NCBI RefSeq assembly: GCF_039555335.1
Contig: NC_092642.1
Location: forward strand, 17,079,208 to 17,143,207
Direction: 5' to 3'
Length of the DNA stretch: 64,000 bases
Source of the DNA: Amphiura filiformis
Taxonomy: Eukaryota; Echinodermata; Ophiuroidea; Amphilepidida; Amphiuridae
The translations under genes and the position numbers were made by a program. Within the stretch, counting starts at the first letter, position 1, and each line of letters begins with the position of its first letter. Shown piece by piece: positions 62,142 to 64,000 of the stretch. The notes under the pieces are model-generated. The model was given only the letters and a program-made list of their open reading frames with translations, was not told the DNA's origin and ran no database searches.

Positions 62142-62303
62142 TGACGTCATAATGATATTCATCGGGAATTCCCAGTTTAAATTTAGCTAAAATTCTTTAT
62201 AAATAAATTTCCGAGGTCAGTGCGAATACAATACATTTGACAGCTAGTGTACATGTATTTTCTGGTGCCTTGTTAATTTTTCTTTAGGATTTCTGCAGTT
62301 AAA
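62142..62303 (+). promoter_or_regulatory. Predicted inducible promoter and first non-coding exon: CRE, kappaB, TATA, donor
   Basis: TGACGTCA at 62142-62149 is a perfect CRE/ATF site. GGGAATTCCC at 62164-62173 is a perfect palindromic NF-kappaB/Rel site. TATAAATA at 62198-62205 is a consensus TATA box 25 bp downstream of it. The expected start is near 62225-62230. 62304 begins GTGAGTA, a good splice donor, so 62228-62303 would be a ~76-nt leader exon of a plus-strand gene leaving the window. No coding sequence follows before the window end, so the gene is unidentified. Confidence 0.4.
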
Positions 62304-64000
62304 GTGAGTATAAAATCATTTTTATCTCATTTTCACCCTGACACTATACGAGTAAGAGGATATAGATCAGCAAGTACCATAGAATTGCCTTCGTTTGTGT
62401 TTTATTTTTACCATATAATTCGATGAATCAAAACACGTAAATCTAGCTTAAAGTGCATGCATATATATAATAAACAAACTTCAGCCAGTAAATATTAATA
62501 TTTTGACGGGGTTTTACTCCAAATCACGTCGTTTTTAATCAAAATGTGCCACGTCTATAGCCTGTAGACCTACACGTATAATCGCACTTCCGGATAAGTA
62601 TGTAACTGAGCCAGCAGTTTTATGAATATGTGATATCAGGTGGTGTTTACTTTAGAGTGATAAAAATAATATTATGAAAAAATGCATAAAATTATCATGA
62701 AAAATATGTGTATTTCAATAATTATTTAGCCTGCAATATTAAATTGAAATACACACCTACTTGAGAATTGTGCGTGGGCTATACATGTATTAAATAATTA
62801 GCAAGACATTTCACTGAACATGTATTTAGTCGTTTGTATTCACTGTATATTATATTCTAATTAGTTCGGACAATGAAGTGGTGAACTTTGTTTGACCACA
62901 GATAAGTTTAAAGTACGGTCATATTCTGCACATAAACCGTGGAAAGGTTAGCACTTTTATCATGTTTATTTATAAACTTGGGACTCAATACCTATAGGTG
63001 GTACTACACCCCTTGATAAATTTTTGACTATTTTTGTATTTTTCTCAAAAAATAATAATATACTGGTAACAAAAGTTATGTATATTACAGGGGCAAGGAA
63101 TCCAGTTACTACACTGGAATTTCAGTGACTCAAGACGTTAAAATGATAAGAAAAGAAGTACCACCGCTAGAATGTACCTCACACCAACCCTAAAATCACA
63201 GACTTTCCTTGAAATCTTCTTGAGAAGAGGACCTTTTTCCCTGGCCTTTTTCACTGTGGGTGTCAACTGTTTTGGGTCAAAGATTTTGTTAGTCTGTAAA
63301 ATTGTGAAATGGCCAAGAGAGAAAACTTGAAAGAGAGTTTAAATATGAATACCTAGCCTAAACGCGGGCCTAAACGGTGATTTGGCGCCGAATTCGTCAG
63401 CCTCGCTGGTGCGATAAGAAAAAAGCGGAAGTTATAGAAGTTATATCTTCATTTTGATGGACGGTCCGATTTTGTGTTTAAAAGATTGCTTTCAACCACA
63501 TTTGTCATTTGTCAGAAGTCGCACATCTACATGCTTGTTCCATTTATGCAAAAATCTCAATTAATTTTGGTTCGGCAAATTTCTGATAATTCCTTTTAAA
63601 GCTTTTTAAAGGGGAGAACTTGGACATGGCAACCCGGGCATGGCAAATTTGCTGGATGATCGATTTGAGATAGCGCTGATACTGGATGGAAACAACATCA
63701 GTATAACTGAGGCACACTGCGCCTACCGACATTGCATTAATTTGAACCAATTTGTCCATTTATATAATATATAAATATATATGATATAATTTATTAACAA
63801 CATTTGACTAGGCCCCCTATGTGATTGCAACAAGTGAAATCATTTTTGAAAGGGGGTTTACCGGCTTTAAGTAAAAAAAAATACACACATTCAGAAATCA
63901 TTGGTCCATTGTGTGCGAAATACCCAGGGCAAATATTAATGTCGAAGTCCCGGTTATAAGTGCACATAACAAACTGGTTGAATAACCATTTTATTTATAA
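62304..64000. other. No coding exon seen
   Basis: AT-rich sequence without exon-like frames of known type. If the promoter at 62142-62303 is real this is its first intron. The open frame at 63544-63759 (minus) matches nothing I recognise. Confidence 0.35.

Overview
This is an AT-rich, intron-containing animal nuclear genome window. Exons are short and bounded by GT..AG, intergenic space is wide, and the non-coding DNA is full of foldback/MITE-type repeats. The gene content (Nodal, SAXO, USP39 and an OAS-family nucleotidyltransferase, plus a long lineage-restricted-looking protein) points to an invertebrate deuterostome, most likely an ambulacrarian (hemichordate or echinoderm). That placement is inferred from gene content and was not tested by a search.

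Layout, left to right. 144-3612 (minus): the first four coding exons of USP39, a spliceosomal ubiquitin-protease-like protein; the rest lies left of the window. 3.6-17.8 kb: no protein gene. This stretch holds a ~0.8 kb-spaced duplication with a near-perfect hairpin, a foldback element nested inside another (6.5-8.3 kb), a 1.9 kb minisatellite of 36-bp units (10.1-12.0 kb), several MITEs and two RFX X-box motifs near 15 kb. 17804-23445 (minus): SAXO, an axonemal microtubule protein, four coding exons, 490 aa, with an upstream region carrying weak ciliary-type motifs. 23.4-35 kb: no gene, several foldback and hAT-like elements. 35041-38243 (minus): Nodal, two coding exons, 435 aa. 41013-45625 (plus): a 1034-aa disordered Ser/Asp-rich protein of unknown family, divergent from Nodal across 2.8 kb. 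45.6-54.2 kb: repeats, a tRNA-derived SINE and GGCCAAGG-type arrays. 54241-58985 (plus): an OAS-like protein, four coding exons, 341 aa, whose metal-binding carboxylates are altered. 59-64 kb: repeats, and at 62.14-62.30 kb a compact CRE + kappaB + TATA + splice-donor arrangement that looks like the promoter and first exon of an inducible gene running out of the window.

The genes are functionally unrelated (splicing, cilia, axial patterning, innate immunity). I recognise no multi-gene system. Exon boundaries were set by hand from splice consensus, matching phases and family alignment from memory. Every gene model closes in frame with consistent phases. No transposon coding sequence, rRNA, tRNA or CRISPR array was found.
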